Notes: a model not told the origin generated them from the letters alone. A stretch of 10,070 nucleotides of DNA from Pseudomonadota bacterium (GCA_021805725.1 JAJZEH010000082.1:1-10070); one strand, 5' to 3'; shown: positions 1-6,780, counted from the first letter of the stretch. Program-made: numbers and translations.

Positions 1-1267
1 AGGGTTCGTTGGCAAACCAGTGCAGGCGATAGTGCAGGTCGTAGCGTGCCCCCGCGCGCGCCGGTGCCTGCGGCACCCACATGGCAACGATGTTGTCGTA
101 AAGCTCTTCCGTGGTATGCAGCTCCACCAGTTGCACCGTGCCCGCTCCCCAGTCCGAAAGGGGCTCGACCCACAGGCTGGGGCGCCGCTCGTAATGCACC
201 CCATCGAGGTATTCGTCAAAGCGGCGTTCGCGCTGCAGCAGGCCAAAGCCGCGCGGACTGTTGGCGGCAAAGCCCGAGAGCGAAATGCCGCTGGGGTCGT
301 TGAGGGGCCGCCAGACATGTTCGCCTTCCTGGGTCCAGAGCGCGAGGCCATCAGAATCGTGCACCTCGGGGCGCCAGTCCACTTCGCGATCCTTCGAGGT
401 TTTTGAAAACCAGTACATGGACGTGATGGGCGCAAAGCCGAGCTGCGCCACATCCTGGCGCAGAAACAGCGTGGCGCTGACGTCCATCACCACGCCGGTG
501 CCGCGCGTCATGTCGAAGCGATACGCGCCGGTCAGGCTTTTGCCGTCCAGCAGGGCGTACACCGTCACCGTGCTGGAGCCCGCTTCGGCGGGCGCAAAAT
601 AAAAACGGGTGAAATTGGGAAACTCCTCGGCCTTGCCCGGCACCTTCACGTCCACGGCCGCGCCGCGCGCCGACAGGCCATACTGGTACTCGTCGCCGAT
701 GGCGCGAAAGTACGAGGCGCCCAGAAAAGCCGCCCAGTCATTGGTCTGCCAATTGAGGCGCGCCTGGTCACCCAGGCGGCTTTCCTGCACACGAAAACCG
801 GCAAAGCCTGCATTCGGCCCCAGGCGCTGCGCCGGATTGTCCGGCGGGATCTCGAAAAGGCGCTTGTCGAAGGCAATCTCGCGCGCGGCCGTATGCCCCG
901 CCGATTCCTCCAGGCGATACATGCGCACCGCCGTGGGAAAGAAGCGGCCCGGCGGAAAAAAAGCAATGGGATAGGCGCCTGGGCCCTCGGCAAAGAGGGC
1001 TTCTTCCGCCTTGAAATGGATCTGTCCATGGGCAGCCCAGTCGATCTGGTCCACCAGTAGCCGGTCCGGCCCGGGAGCAGGCTGGTAGGGCTTGCGGGAC
1101 AACTGCTGCGCCTCATTCACGAGGCCATCGAAGGAGAAGGCGCTGGGCGGGCCCAACACCAGCCCCTGGGCCGCCATGGCTGCGGGCGATGTCCCGAGGG
1201 CAACCAGCGCGGCACCAGCCGCCATGGAGAGCAGGAAAGTACGACGGGCATTGTCAAAGGTTGTCAT
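1..1267 (-). CDS. opgD: Periplasmic glucan biosynthesis protein, OpgD/OpgG (MdoG) family, 3' end outside window
   Basis: The first 422 residues of an OpgG/OpgD-family periplasmic protein that acts in synthesis or trimming of osmoregulated periplasmic glucans; recent family work describes beta-1,2-glucanase activity (GH186). The N-terminus has a twin-arginine export signal (RRTFL, residues 8-12), a hydrophobic stretch and a likely signal peptidase site after AMA near residue 32. A Tat signal favours OpgD over the Sec-exported OpgG. Family-like blocks include RPEVHDSDGL (299-308), VWRPLNDP (318-325), GFGLLQRERRFDEY (340-353) and YDNIVAMWVPQ (390-400). E. coli relatives run to about 510-550 residues, so roughly the last 90-130 residues lie beyond position 1. 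The ATG overlaps the stop of the upstream lipoprotein gene (ATGA), so translation is probably coupled. Family assignment is firm; OpgD rather than OpgG rests mainly on the Tat signal. Confidence 0.9.
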   Translation of the reverse strand, partial: MTTFDNARRTFLLSMAAGAALVALGTSPAAMAAQGLVLGPPSAFSFDGLVNEAQQLSRKPYQPAPGPDRLLVDQIDWAAHGQIHFKAEEALFAEGPGAYPIAFFPPGRFFPTAVRMYRLEESAGHTAAREIAFDKRLFEIPPDNPAQRLGPNAGFAGFRVQESRLGDQARLNWQTNDWAAFLGASYFRAIGDEYQYGLSARGAAVDVKVPGKAEEFPNFTRFYFAPAEAGSSTVTVYALLDGKSLTGAYRFDMTRGTGVVMDVSATLFLRQDVAQLGFAPITSMYWFSKTSKDREVDWRPEVHDSDGLALWTQEGEHVWRPLNDPSGISLSGFAANSPRGFGLLQRERRFDEYLDGVHYERRPSLWVEPLSDWGAGTVQLVELHTTEELYDNIVAMWVPQAPARAGARYDLHYRLHWFANEP

Positions 1268-1722
1268 GGCTTCGCAGGCGCTCGTTCGCCCGCATCGGGC
1301 GTGGGTCGGGACACCAGACTGCGCTCGATGGCCTTGAGCTCCTGGATCTTGCTGCTGAGGGCCTCGGAGCGGGCCTGCGCATCGCGCAACTGCTGGTTCA
1401 ACTGGTCAACCTTCTCCGCCAGGGCCGCGCGATCCTGCTCCAGGCGCAGCGAGCGCAGCAGGGTCAGGCGCAACTGCTGGGCGGGGACGCGCTCGGGCAG
1501 GGCCTCGAGGCGCGCCACCTCGTGCTCGACATCCACCGGGGCCAGCTGGCGGTCGCGCTCGAAATCTTCCAGCGCCCGCCGGATGGGGTCCAGCGGCACC
1601 GGCGCTTCGCTGGCGCGCTGCGCGGGTTGGGCGGGCGCAACGGCGTGGGGTGTGGCGGGAAACAGGGCGCAGGCGCTCAGACTGAACGCCACGCTGTACA
1701 GCAGGACATCAAATGCTTTCAT
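1264..1722 (-). CDS. qseG: Small outer-membrane lipoprotein, QseG/YfhG-like
   Basis: A 152-residue predicted lipoprotein. The N-terminus is a lipoprotein signal peptide with lipobox LSAC and acylated Cys18; Ala follows the Cys, so the Lol rule predicts the outer membrane. After a Pro/Ala-rich linker (about 22-42) the rest is charged and probably helical, with a coiled-coil-like part near residues 75-130 (repeated L, Q, E, K and A). Sequence alone would leave it a hypothetical lipoprotein. The QseG name rests on position: in enterobacteria a lipoprotein of this kind lies directly after the qseE/glrK kinase gene. It is shorter than E. coli QseG (about 237 residues). I chose the ATG at 1720-1722, not an in-frame alternative 21 codons upstream, because it gives a clean signal peptide. 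That ATG lies 14 nt inside the kinase gene's end, and the stop overlaps the opgD start, suggesting translational coupling on both sides. Confidence 0.7.
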   Translation of the reverse strand: MKAFDVLLYSVAFSLSACALFPATPHAVAPAQPAQRASEAPVPLDPIRRALEDFERDRQLAPVDVEHEVARLEALPERVPAQQLRLTLLRSLRLEQDRAALAEKVDQLNQQLRDAQARSEALSSKIQELKAIERSLVSRPTPDAGERAPAKP

Positions 1723-3169
1723 CAGGTATCTCGATACGAAAATGTGAGCCGCCACTGCCTGACAACAGGGTGACGGTGCCGCCATGGGCTTCTACCAGTT
1801 CCTTGACGATGGACAATCCGATGCCGCTGCCCTTGCGCGCGCCCGGGGGTTGCCGCACGCCCTGGTAAAAAGGGTTGAAGATCTTGTCCTGGTCGCCCGG
1901 GTCGATACCCGGCCCCGCATCCTGGCAATCCATGCGCACGGTGCCCGGCCCGCGGCTGAGCGTGAAGCGGATATGCCCCCCTTCCGGACTGAAACGAATG
2001 GCATTGGACAACAGGTTACCCGCGGCAACTTCCATTTTCGCAGGGTCTACCGAGGCTTTCAAGGCATCCCCGGCTACCGTCACCTCGATGTTGCGCCCCT
2101 GAAACTGCAGGCGCTGCCGGTTGACCACCTCCTCCAGCAAGGCGCGCAGGTCGGTAGCCCGGCGTTCCAGGCGGCGCGCGTCGAAAGACACTGCGTTGTA
2201 CTGCAGCAGGCCCTCGATCTGGTGCTGCAGGGCAATGGCGTTTTCGCGCAGGATGACGATGACTTCCTTCTGGTGTCCGGTCAGCCCCCCCGTCACCTGA
2301 TCCTCGAGCAGCGCAATGCCCTCGCGCAGGTTGGCCAGCGGCGTTTTGAGCTCGTGCGAGATATGGCGCAGAAACAGCTGCTTGTCGGCTTCCAGGGCAG
2401 AGAGGCGCTGGCGCAGCCAGTCGATGCGCTGCCCCAGCTGGCGCATGTCGGAGGGCCCGCCGATGGTGATGGGCAGGTCGCTGCGCTGGGTGCCCAGCTG
2501 GTCTATGGCCACGTCGAGCTGCTCGAAGGACCACGCCAGCCAGATGCCCAGCACCAGCGCCAGCACGCCTGCCACCGTGGCGGCCGAGACGCCCAGCACG
2601 ATAAGGGCACGGCGCTGTTTTTCAAAGTCGTCGATGAGGGCCTGGTTGCGTTGCGTGAGATAGCTTTTGGACTGGCGATTGATTTGCTGGTTGAGCTCGC
2701 CCAGGCGCCGAAACCCGTCGAATACGGCAGCCTGGTCCATGGTCCTGGCGTCTGCCGCCTGGAGGAACGGGGTCAGGGTTTTTTCTGCCAGCGCCTGCCA
2801 GGCATCGGTGAGCGGCATCAGCGTTTCGGGATAAATCGGACCCAGCGCAGCGGTCACGCTGCGGGATTTATCCCACAGCGTTTTCAATTCGCGCCGCAGC
2901 CCCGCGTCATTGAGTACCAGGTACTGGCGCGCATTGCGCTCCAGGGCCACGGTAAGCTCCTGCAGCTCGCGCACGTCCTCGACGATTTCCAGGGCCTTGA
3001 CGGGATATTCGCGGTTTTCCTCGGTGAGGGTTTCCACCACCACCAGGGTGCGCGTCAGGGCCCCGCCCAGTAGCAGGATGATGCTGAGAAAATACAGCAG
3101 CAACAGCTGGCGAAACGACAGCGGAAAACTGGCGCCGATGAGGACGCGCTTCAACCGGGTCAACCACAT
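1709..3169 (-). CDS. glrK: Membrane sensor histidine kinase, GlrK/QseE type
   Basis: A 486-residue inner-membrane sensor kinase, close in length to E. coli GlrK/QseE (475). TM1 is at about residues 20-42, a periplasmic helical sensor region runs to about 186, and TM2 is at about 188-213. A HAMP-like linker follows, then the H-box FLRHISHELKTPLANLREG (267-285) with the phospho-acceptor His272. The ATPase domain shows the N-box (NLLSNAIRFSPEGG, 385-398), DAGPGID (417-423), the F-box FNPFYQG (431-437) and the G2 box GSGIGLSIVKELVEAHGG (447-464). The H-box neighbourhood closely resembles my memory of E. coli GlrK. In enterobacteria GlrK phosphorylates the sigma54-type regulator GlrR, which controls glmY and rpoE. 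The frame stays open to 3514, but that extension is Pro/Ala/Arg-rich and antiparallel-free overlap with ndh, so I start at the ATG 3167-3169, 14 nt after the ndh stop with GAGGCGG as a modest ribosome site. No response-regulator gene follows here. Confidence 0.9.
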   Translation of the reverse strand: MWLTRLKRVLIGASFPLSFRQLLLLYFLSIILLLGGALTRTLVVVETLTEENREYPVKALEIVEDVRELQELTVALERNARQYLVLNDAGLRRELKTLWDKSRSVTAALGPIYPETLMPLTDAWQALAEKTLTPFLQAADARTMDQAAVFDGFRRLGELNQQINRQSKSYLTQRNQALIDDFEKQRRALIVLGVSAATVAGVLALVLGIWLAWSFEQLDVAIDQLGTQRSDLPITIGGPSDMRQLGQRIDWLRQRLSALEADKQLFLRHISHELKTPLANLREGIALLEDQVTGGLTGHQKEVIVILRENAIALQHQIEGLLQYNAVSFDARRLERRATDLRALLEEVVNRQRLQFQGRNIEVTVAGDALKASVDPAKMEVAAGNLLSNAIRFSPEGGHIRFTLSRGPGTVRMDCQDAGPGIDPGDQDKIFNPFYQGVRQPPGARKGSGIGLSIVKELVEAHGGTVTLLSGSGGSHFRIEIPDESI

Positions 3170-3183
3170 GGCGCGCCGCCGCC

Positions 3184-4488
3184 TCAGTGCAGCTTGACGT
3201 GGGGTTCGGTGCGCCGGCTGATGAAGCGCGCCACGGTGTTGAGCGCCATTTTCCAAAACCCGTGCAGCGCCATCTGGTGCATCTTGTACAGCGACACATA
3301 CATCCAGCGTGCAAACAGCCCTTCCACCCACATGTTGCCGCCCACGAAGTTGCCCATCAGGTTGCCCACAGTGGAGTATTCGCCCAGCGACACCAGCGAT
3401 CCAAAATCGCGGTAGTGGAAGGGGCGCAGGGGCTTGCCCTGCAGCTGGCGCGCCAGTTCGCGCACCAGGTGGCTGGACTGCTGGTGCGCCGCCTGGGCGC
3501 GCGGCGGCACCCATTTGCCCTCATGGCCCAGCCATGGGGCTGCGGCGCAATCGCCCAGGGCAAAGATGCGCTCATCGCGCGTGGTCTGCAGGGTGGCGGT
3601 GACCACCAGCTGGTTGATGGCATTGGTCTCAAGGCCCAGCTCCGAGAGAAACGCCGGCGCCTTGACGCCTGCCGCCCATACCACGAGCTCGGCAGGAATG
3701 ATCGCGCCCGAGGCGAGGCGCACCGCCTGCGGCAGCACCTCGGCCACGCGTGCGCCGGTGTGGACCTGCACCTTGAGCTGTGCCAGCATGCGGTGCGCGC
3801 TGTCGGAGATGCGCTCGGGCAACGCCGGCAGGATGCGCGGCGAGGCCTCGATGAGATGCAGGCGGATGTCCTTGTCGGGCTCGATGCGATCCAGGTTGTA
3901 GGACACGAGGTCGCGCGTGGCATTATGCAGTTCGGCGGCCAGTTCCACCCCCGTGGCCCCGGCCCCCACGATGGCCACTTGCAACTGCTCGGGACGCAAT
4001 GGCGTGGTCTGGGCATGGGCGCGTAAAAACGCGTTCACGAGGCGACGGTGGAATCGGTCGGCCTCTTCGGTGGTTTCCAGGGCGATGGCGTTTTCGGCCA
4101 CCCCGGGCGTGCCGAAGTCGTTGGTATTGCTGCCCACCGCCAGCACCAGCGTGTCGTAGTGAAAACTGCGCGCCTCAGTGACGATGGTGCCCTCGTCGTC
4201 GTGATAGGGTGCGAGGTGCACCAGGCGCTGCTCGCGGTCCAGCCCGACCATCTCGCCGATGCGAAAACGGAAATGATGCCAGTGGGACTGCGCCAGATAA
4301 TCCAGGGCATGGACGTCGAGGTCCATGCTGCCCGCGGCAATTTCATGCAGGTGCGGCTTCCAGAAATGCGTGCGCGCTTTCTCGATCAGGGTGATTCCGG
4401 CCCGGCCCGTTCTGCCCAGCGTGTCTCCCAGGCGAGTGGCCAGTTCCAGCCCGCCGGCGCCGCCACCCACAATGACGATTTGGTGCAT
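3184..4488 (-). CDS. ndh: Type II NADH:quinone oxidoreductase (NDH-2)
   Basis: A 434-residue non-proton-pumping NADH dehydrogenase that passes electrons from NADH via FAD to quinone at the inner face of the cytoplasmic membrane. It matches the E. coli Ndh length. The FAD-binding Rossmann motif is VIVGGGAGGLE (5-15). The NADH-binding motif is VAIVGAGATGVELAAEL (171-187). WAAGVKAP (271-278), the second FAD contact GDCA (312-315) and the quinone-site AQAAHQ (331-336) follow. The C-terminal amphipathic segment (about 389-434, with MYVSLYKMHQMALHG and the terminal VKLH) is very like the membrane-anchoring tail of E. coli Ndh. The ATG at 4486-4488 starts right at the FAD fold; 25 further in-frame codons upstream run through a palindromic repeat and are not credible protein. 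It leads an operon with the sensor kinase 14 nt downstream. The Shine-Dalgarno is weak (CGGAAA). Confidence 0.95.
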   Translation of the reverse strand: MHQIVIVGGGAGGLELATRLGDTLGRTGRAGITLIEKARTHFWKPHLHEIAAGSMDLDVHALDYLAQSHWHHFRFRIGEMVGLDREQRLVHLAPYHDDEGTIVTEARSFHYDTLVLAVGSNTNDFGTPGVAENAIALETTEEADRFHRRLVNAFLRAHAQTTPLRPEQLQVAIVGAGATGVELAAELHNATRDLVSYNLDRIEPDKDIRLHLIEASPRILPALPERISDSAHRMLAQLKVQVHTGARVAEVLPQAVRLASGAIIPAELVVWAAGVKAPAFLSELGLETNAINQLVVTATLQTTRDERIFALGDCAAAPWLGHEGKWVPPRAQAAHQQSSHLVRELARQLQGKPLRPFHYRDFGSLVSLGEYSTVGNLMGNFVGGNMWVEGLFARWMYVSLYKMHQMALHGFWKMALNTVARFISRRTEPHVKLH

Positions 4489-4502
4489 GACTTGGGTTTC
4501 CG

Positions 4503-4532
4503 ATAATGATGGGAAGAAAAAATTGCGGTCAA
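4503..4532 (-). promoter_or_regulatory. Possible sigma70-type promoter for the ndh operon
   Basis: Read on the minus strand, TTGACC (4532-4527, five of six bases of the -35 consensus) is followed after 18 bp by CATTAT (4508-4503, four of six of the -10 consensus), ending 14 nt before the ndh ATG. This implies a very short leader with little room for a ribosome site, so either the start point or this promoter call may be off. The match is by eye only. Confidence 0.35.
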
Positions 4533-4544
4533 AAAATTGCAAAA

Positions 4545-4565
4545 AATTGGGGTCAGACCCCAATT
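4545..4565. repeat. Palindromic repeat copy 1 (GGGGTCAGACCCC core)
   Basis: A 21-bp perfect palindrome: arms AATTGGGGTC and GACCCCAATT around a central A. The 13-bp core (4549-4561) belongs to the GGGG(A/T)CAGACCCC family found here at five further places. It lies in the ndh-fucA intergenic region and could form a small hairpin in RNA or a symmetrical protein site; the sequence does not say which. Confidence 0.85.
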
Positions 4566-4578
4566 CTAATTAAAATCC

Positions 4579-4598
4579 GGGAAGACTCCCATTTTTTT
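4579..4598 (+). terminator. Weak hairpin plus T-run in the divergent intergenic region
   Basis: GGGA (4579-4582) and TCCC (4587-4590) can pair around AGAC, followed by A and seven T (4592-4598). This has the layout of an intrinsic terminator but the stem is only 4-5 bp. It lies between the two promoter-like units, so if real it would stop or attenuate transcripts from the upstream unit. Confidence 0.2.
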
Positions 4599-4608
4599 GG
4601 GTGTTTTT

Positions 4609-4621
4609 GGGGACAGACCCC
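4609..4621. repeat. Palindromic-family repeat copy 2 (GGGGACAGACCCC)
   Basis: The exact 13-mer GGGGACAGACCCC, in the same orientation as copy 1 and exactly 60 bp from it. The flanks are also alike (TTGGGG...CAGACCCCAATT followed by T-rich sequence and TTAxAA), so the two copies look like diverged tandem units about 60 bp long. Unlike the manC and 3' copies it has no inverted partner next to it. Confidence 0.8.
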
Positions 4622-4690
4622 AATTTTCTTTATAACCCCATTTTTCAGTTTTTCTGCGAGAATCGGGTTCCGTTCACGAATGCGGTTTTA

Positions 4691-5353
4691 ATGACCATGT
4701 CCCTCGCCAACGCCCGCCAGTCCCTGATCGCTACCGCCCGTCAAATGGAAGCCCTGCGTCTGAACCACGGCGCCACCGGCAACCTCTCCCTGCGCGACCG
4801 CGAGGGCTTCTGGATCACTCCCTCGGGTGTGCCCAGTGCGGAGATGATGGCCGAGGACATGGTCTGGATGAATTTTGACGGGGCCGTGCGGGGACGGCGC
4901 GAACCCTCCAGCGAATGGGTGATGCACCGCGACATCCTCGCGGCCTTTCCCGAACACGCGGCCGTGCTGCATGCCCATGCACCCCATTGCACGGCACTGG
5001 CCTGCCTCGAGCGCGAGTTGCCGGCCTTTCACTACATGATCGCCATCGCCGGCGGCGATTCAGTGCGTTGCGCGCCTTACCACACCTTCGGGTCGGAAGC
5101 ATTGGCCCAGGCCGCGGTCACGGCACTGCAGGACCGGCGCGCCTGCCTGCTGGCCCACCACGGCCTCATCACCGTAGCCGAATCGCTGCCTGCAGCGCTG
5201 GCCATTGCCGTGGAAGTGGAGTGGCTGTGCGAGGTCTACTTCAAGGCGCTCACCGTGGCCGAGCCGGGACGGCTCAGCACCGCGCACATGGCAGAAGCCC
5301 TGGAAAAATTCAAACACTACGGGCCCAAGAGCGCGCCCCATCTGCTGCCATGA
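4691..5353 (+). CDS. fucA: Class II aldolase, L-fuculose-phosphate aldolase (FucA)-like
   Basis: A 220-residue zinc-dependent class II aldolase of the FucA/AraD family, close to E. coli FucA in length (215). FucA splits L-fuculose 1-phosphate into dihydroxyacetone phosphate and L-lactaldehyde in the cytosol. Visible landmarks are the phosphate-binding stretches NHGATGNLSL (25-34) and TPSG (43-46), the catalytic Glu75 in PSSEW, metal ligands His94 and His96 in LHAHAPHC, PAFHYMIAIAGG (111-122), CAPYHTFG (127-134), and the third metal His157 in LLAHHGLI. The C-terminal EKFKHYG also recalls E. coli FucA. Relatives act on other sugar phosphates, for example in 5'-deoxynucleoside salvage, and no fucose isomerase, kinase or mtnA gene is nearby, so the substrate is open. 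ATG 4691 or ATG 4697 could be the start; neither has a good ribosome site. The stop overlaps manC (ATGA), so the two are probably translated together. Confidence 0.88.
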   Translation: MTMSLANARQSLIATARQMEALRLNHGATGNLSLRDREGFWITPSGVPSAEMMAEDMVWMNFDGAVRGRREPSSEWVMHRDILAAFPEHAAVLHAHAPHCTALACLERELPAFHYMIAIAGGDSVRCAPYHTFGSEALAQAAVTALQDRRACLLAHHGLITVAESLPAALAIAVEVEWLCEVYFKALTVAEPGRLSTAHMAEALEKFKHYGPKSAPHLLP

Positions 5354-6780
5354 AACCCGTCGTCATTCTGCCCGTCATCCTGTGCGGCGGCAGCGGCACG
5401 CGGCTGTGGCCCCTGTCGCGCAAATCGTTTCCCAAACAGTTCGTGCCGCTCATCGGTGACAAAAGCCTGTTGCAGCTCACCCTGGAACGGGTGCATGCCC
5501 TGAGCGCCAAGCCGCTGGCCATCGCCGCTGAGGACCACCGCTTTCTGGTGCAGGATGCGGCTGAAGCCGCCGGGGTGACGGTGCACCAGCTGCTGGAGCC
5601 CGTGGGACGCAACACGGCGGCAGCCATGGCCGTGGCCGCCCTGGCGCAGCAGGAGCGCGCCGCCTTGCTCTTGTTCCTCCCGGCTGACCACCACATTCCC
5701 GATCATGCCGCCTTCGTGGATACCGTCCGGCGCGGCGTCGCTGCTGCCCAGGCAGGCTACATCGTCACCTTTGGCGTCACGCCCACGTTTCCCAGCACCG
5801 CCTATGGTTACATTGAATGCGGCGGCGAACGGGGACAGACCCCACCTGTGGGGTCTGTCCCCAATGCCTATCCGGTGGTGCGCTTCATTGAAAAGCCCCA
5901 GGCGGCCCTGGCCCAGCAATTACTGCTGCAGGGCGGGCATTACTGGAACGCGGGCATATTTTTGACCGAGGCCGGCACCCTGATCGATGCGCTGCAACGG
6001 CACGCGCCGGATATCCTGGCCTCGGCGCGCCATGCCTTGCAGCGGGGCAGCACGGATGGCCTTTTCACGCGCCTCGATCGCGCCAGTTTTGAAGACTGTC
6101 GCAGCCAGTCCATTGATTACGCGGTGCTGGAGCATCACGACAAGGTGGCCATGGTGCCCTTTGACGGCGCCTGGAGCGACGTGGGCAGCTGGAACGCCGT
6201 GGCGGAACTCGTCCCCGCGGACGACGCCGGCAACCGCATTTCAGGGCAGGGGCATGTGCACCACTGTCACGACACCTACATCCACGCACCGCACCGTCCG
6301 GTCGTGGCGCTGGGTACCGAACGGCTGTTGATCGTGGATACTCCCGATGCGCTGCTGGTGGCCCATCCGGACCACGCAGAGTCGGTACGCGACGTGGTGG
6401 CCCAGCTCGAGGCCCGCGAGGTGGCCGAAGCCACCCAGCATCGTCGCGTGCCGCGCCCCTGGGGCGTGTTTGACTCCATCGACCGCGGCGAGCGCTTCCA
6501 GGTCAAGCGCATCACCGTCAAGCCGGGCGCGCGCCTGTCGCTGCAACTGCATCATCATCGGGCCGAACATTGGGTGGTGGTAAAAGGCACGGCGCAGGTG
6601 ACGCGCGGCGACGAGGTGTTTGCCCTGCAGGAAAACCAGTCGGTCTACATTCCCCTGGGGGTCCGGCACCGCCTGGAAAACACCACGAATGCACCGCTGG
6701 AAATCATTGAGGTGCAATCCGGGTTGTATCTGGGCGAGGACGACATCGTCCGCTTCGAGGACGGCTACGGGCGCAGCTAG
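5350..6780 (+). CDS. manC: Mannose-1-phosphate guanylyltransferase / mannose-6-phosphate isomerase (ManC/AlgA type)
   Basis: A 476-residue bifunctional cytosolic enzyme supplying GDP-mannose for surface polysaccharides. The nucleotidyltransferase domain carries LCGGSGTRLWPLSRKSFPKQ (11-30), LEPVGRNTAAA (82-92), the PADHH metal/nucleotide motif (111-115), RFIEKP (178-183), WNAGIFL (199-205) and FDGAWSDVGSW (271-281). The C-terminal type II PMI cupin has VPRPWG (367-372), KPGARLSLQLHHHRAEHW (391-408) and PLGVRHRLEN (435-444). The length fits the family (E. coli ManC 478). Oddity: residues 161-171 (RGQTPPVGSVP) are encoded exactly by a perfect 32-bp palindrome of the GGGGACAGACCCC family, lying in the normally variable loop between YGYI and the FIEKP motif. 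The reading frame is intact, so the enzyme is probably still active. It starts inside the fucA stop (ATGA), and its stop lies 12 nt before the terminator-like palindrome. Confidence 0.95.
   Translation: MKPVVILPVILCGGSGTRLWPLSRKSFPKQFVPLIGDKSLLQLTLERVHALSAKPLAIAAEDHRFLVQDAAEAAGVTVHQLLEPVGRNTAAAMAVAALAQQERAALLLFLPADHHIPDHAAFVDTVRRGVAAAQAGYIVTFGVTPTFPSTAYGYIECGGERGQTPPVGSVPNAYPVVRFIEKPQAALAQQLLLQGGHYWNAGIFLTEAGTLIDALQRHAPDILASARHALQRGSTDGLFTRLDRASFEDCRSQSIDYAVLEHHDKVAMVPFDGAWSDVGSWNAVAELVPADDAGNRISGQGHVHHCHDTYIHAPHRPVVALGTERLLIVDTPDALLVAHPDHAESVRDVVAQLEAREVAEATQHRRVPRPWGVFDSIDRGERFQVKRITVKPGARLSLQLHHHRAEHWVVVKGTAQVTRGDEVFALQENQSVYIPLGVRHRLENTTNAPLEIIEVQSGLYLGEDDIVRFEDGYGRS
5831..5862. repeat. 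Perfect 32-bp palindrome inside manC
   Basis: Two 15-bp arms, GGGGACAGACCCCAC (5831-5845) and GTGGGGTCTGTCCCC (5848-5862), are exact reverse complements around a 2-nt CT spacer. The arms contain a forward and an inverted copy of the 13-mer seen in both flanking intergenic regions. The element is read through in frame by manC (codons 161-171) and adds no stop codon. In RNA it would form a very stable hairpin within the coding region. Confidence 0.95.

Larger units (their letters stand above)
4547..4636 (+). promoter_or_regulatory. Two tandem promoter-like units upstream of fucA
   Basis: Each repeat copy is followed at the same distance by a -10-like hexamer. TTGGGG (4547-4552) is followed after 18 bp by TAAAAT (4571-4576), and TTGGGG (4607-4612) after 18 bp by TATAAC (4631-4636). 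The -10 boxes match the consensus at five of six bases and the -35 boxes only at three of six. The second unit would start RNA near 4643, leaving a leader of about 48 nt to the fucA ATG. Weak, by-eye evidence, though the identical geometry is notable. Confidence 0.3.

Noticed and set aside
1784..3073. A 429-codon open frame on the plus strand
   Set aside because: It lies wholly antisense to the sensor kinase gene, whose domains are clear. The translation is His/Gln/Arg-rich with no recognisable domain, as expected from the complement of GC-rich coding sequence.
3170..3514. N-terminal extension of the sensor kinase by 115 codons
   Set aside because: It would overlap the 3' end of ndh, is Pro/Ala/Arg-rich, and precedes the natural TM1 start. 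The ATG at 3169 gives a normal GlrK length.
3187..4026. A 279-codon open frame on the plus strand
   Set aside because: Antisense to ndh, with a low-complexity His/Gln/Arg-rich translation and no family resemblance.
4489..4563. Extension of ndh by 25 codons through the repeat
   Set aside because: It starts at a TTG within the palindrome, and the added residues precede a canonical FAD-fold N-terminus that begins at the ATG 4488.
4680..4691. Mini-ORF ATG CGG TTT TAA whose stop overlaps the fucA ATG
   Set aside because: A possible coupling leader, but three codons with no ribosome site occur easily by chance; noted only.
4915..5349. Extension of manC upstream by 145 codons
   Set aside because: The extra frame overlaps fucA entirely and is Arg/Pro/His-rich. 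The family N-terminus begins at ATG 5350.
5821..5870. manC as a pseudogene disrupted by the palindrome
   Set aside because: The frame is open from start to stop and all catalytic motifs on both sides remain, so the gene is intact.
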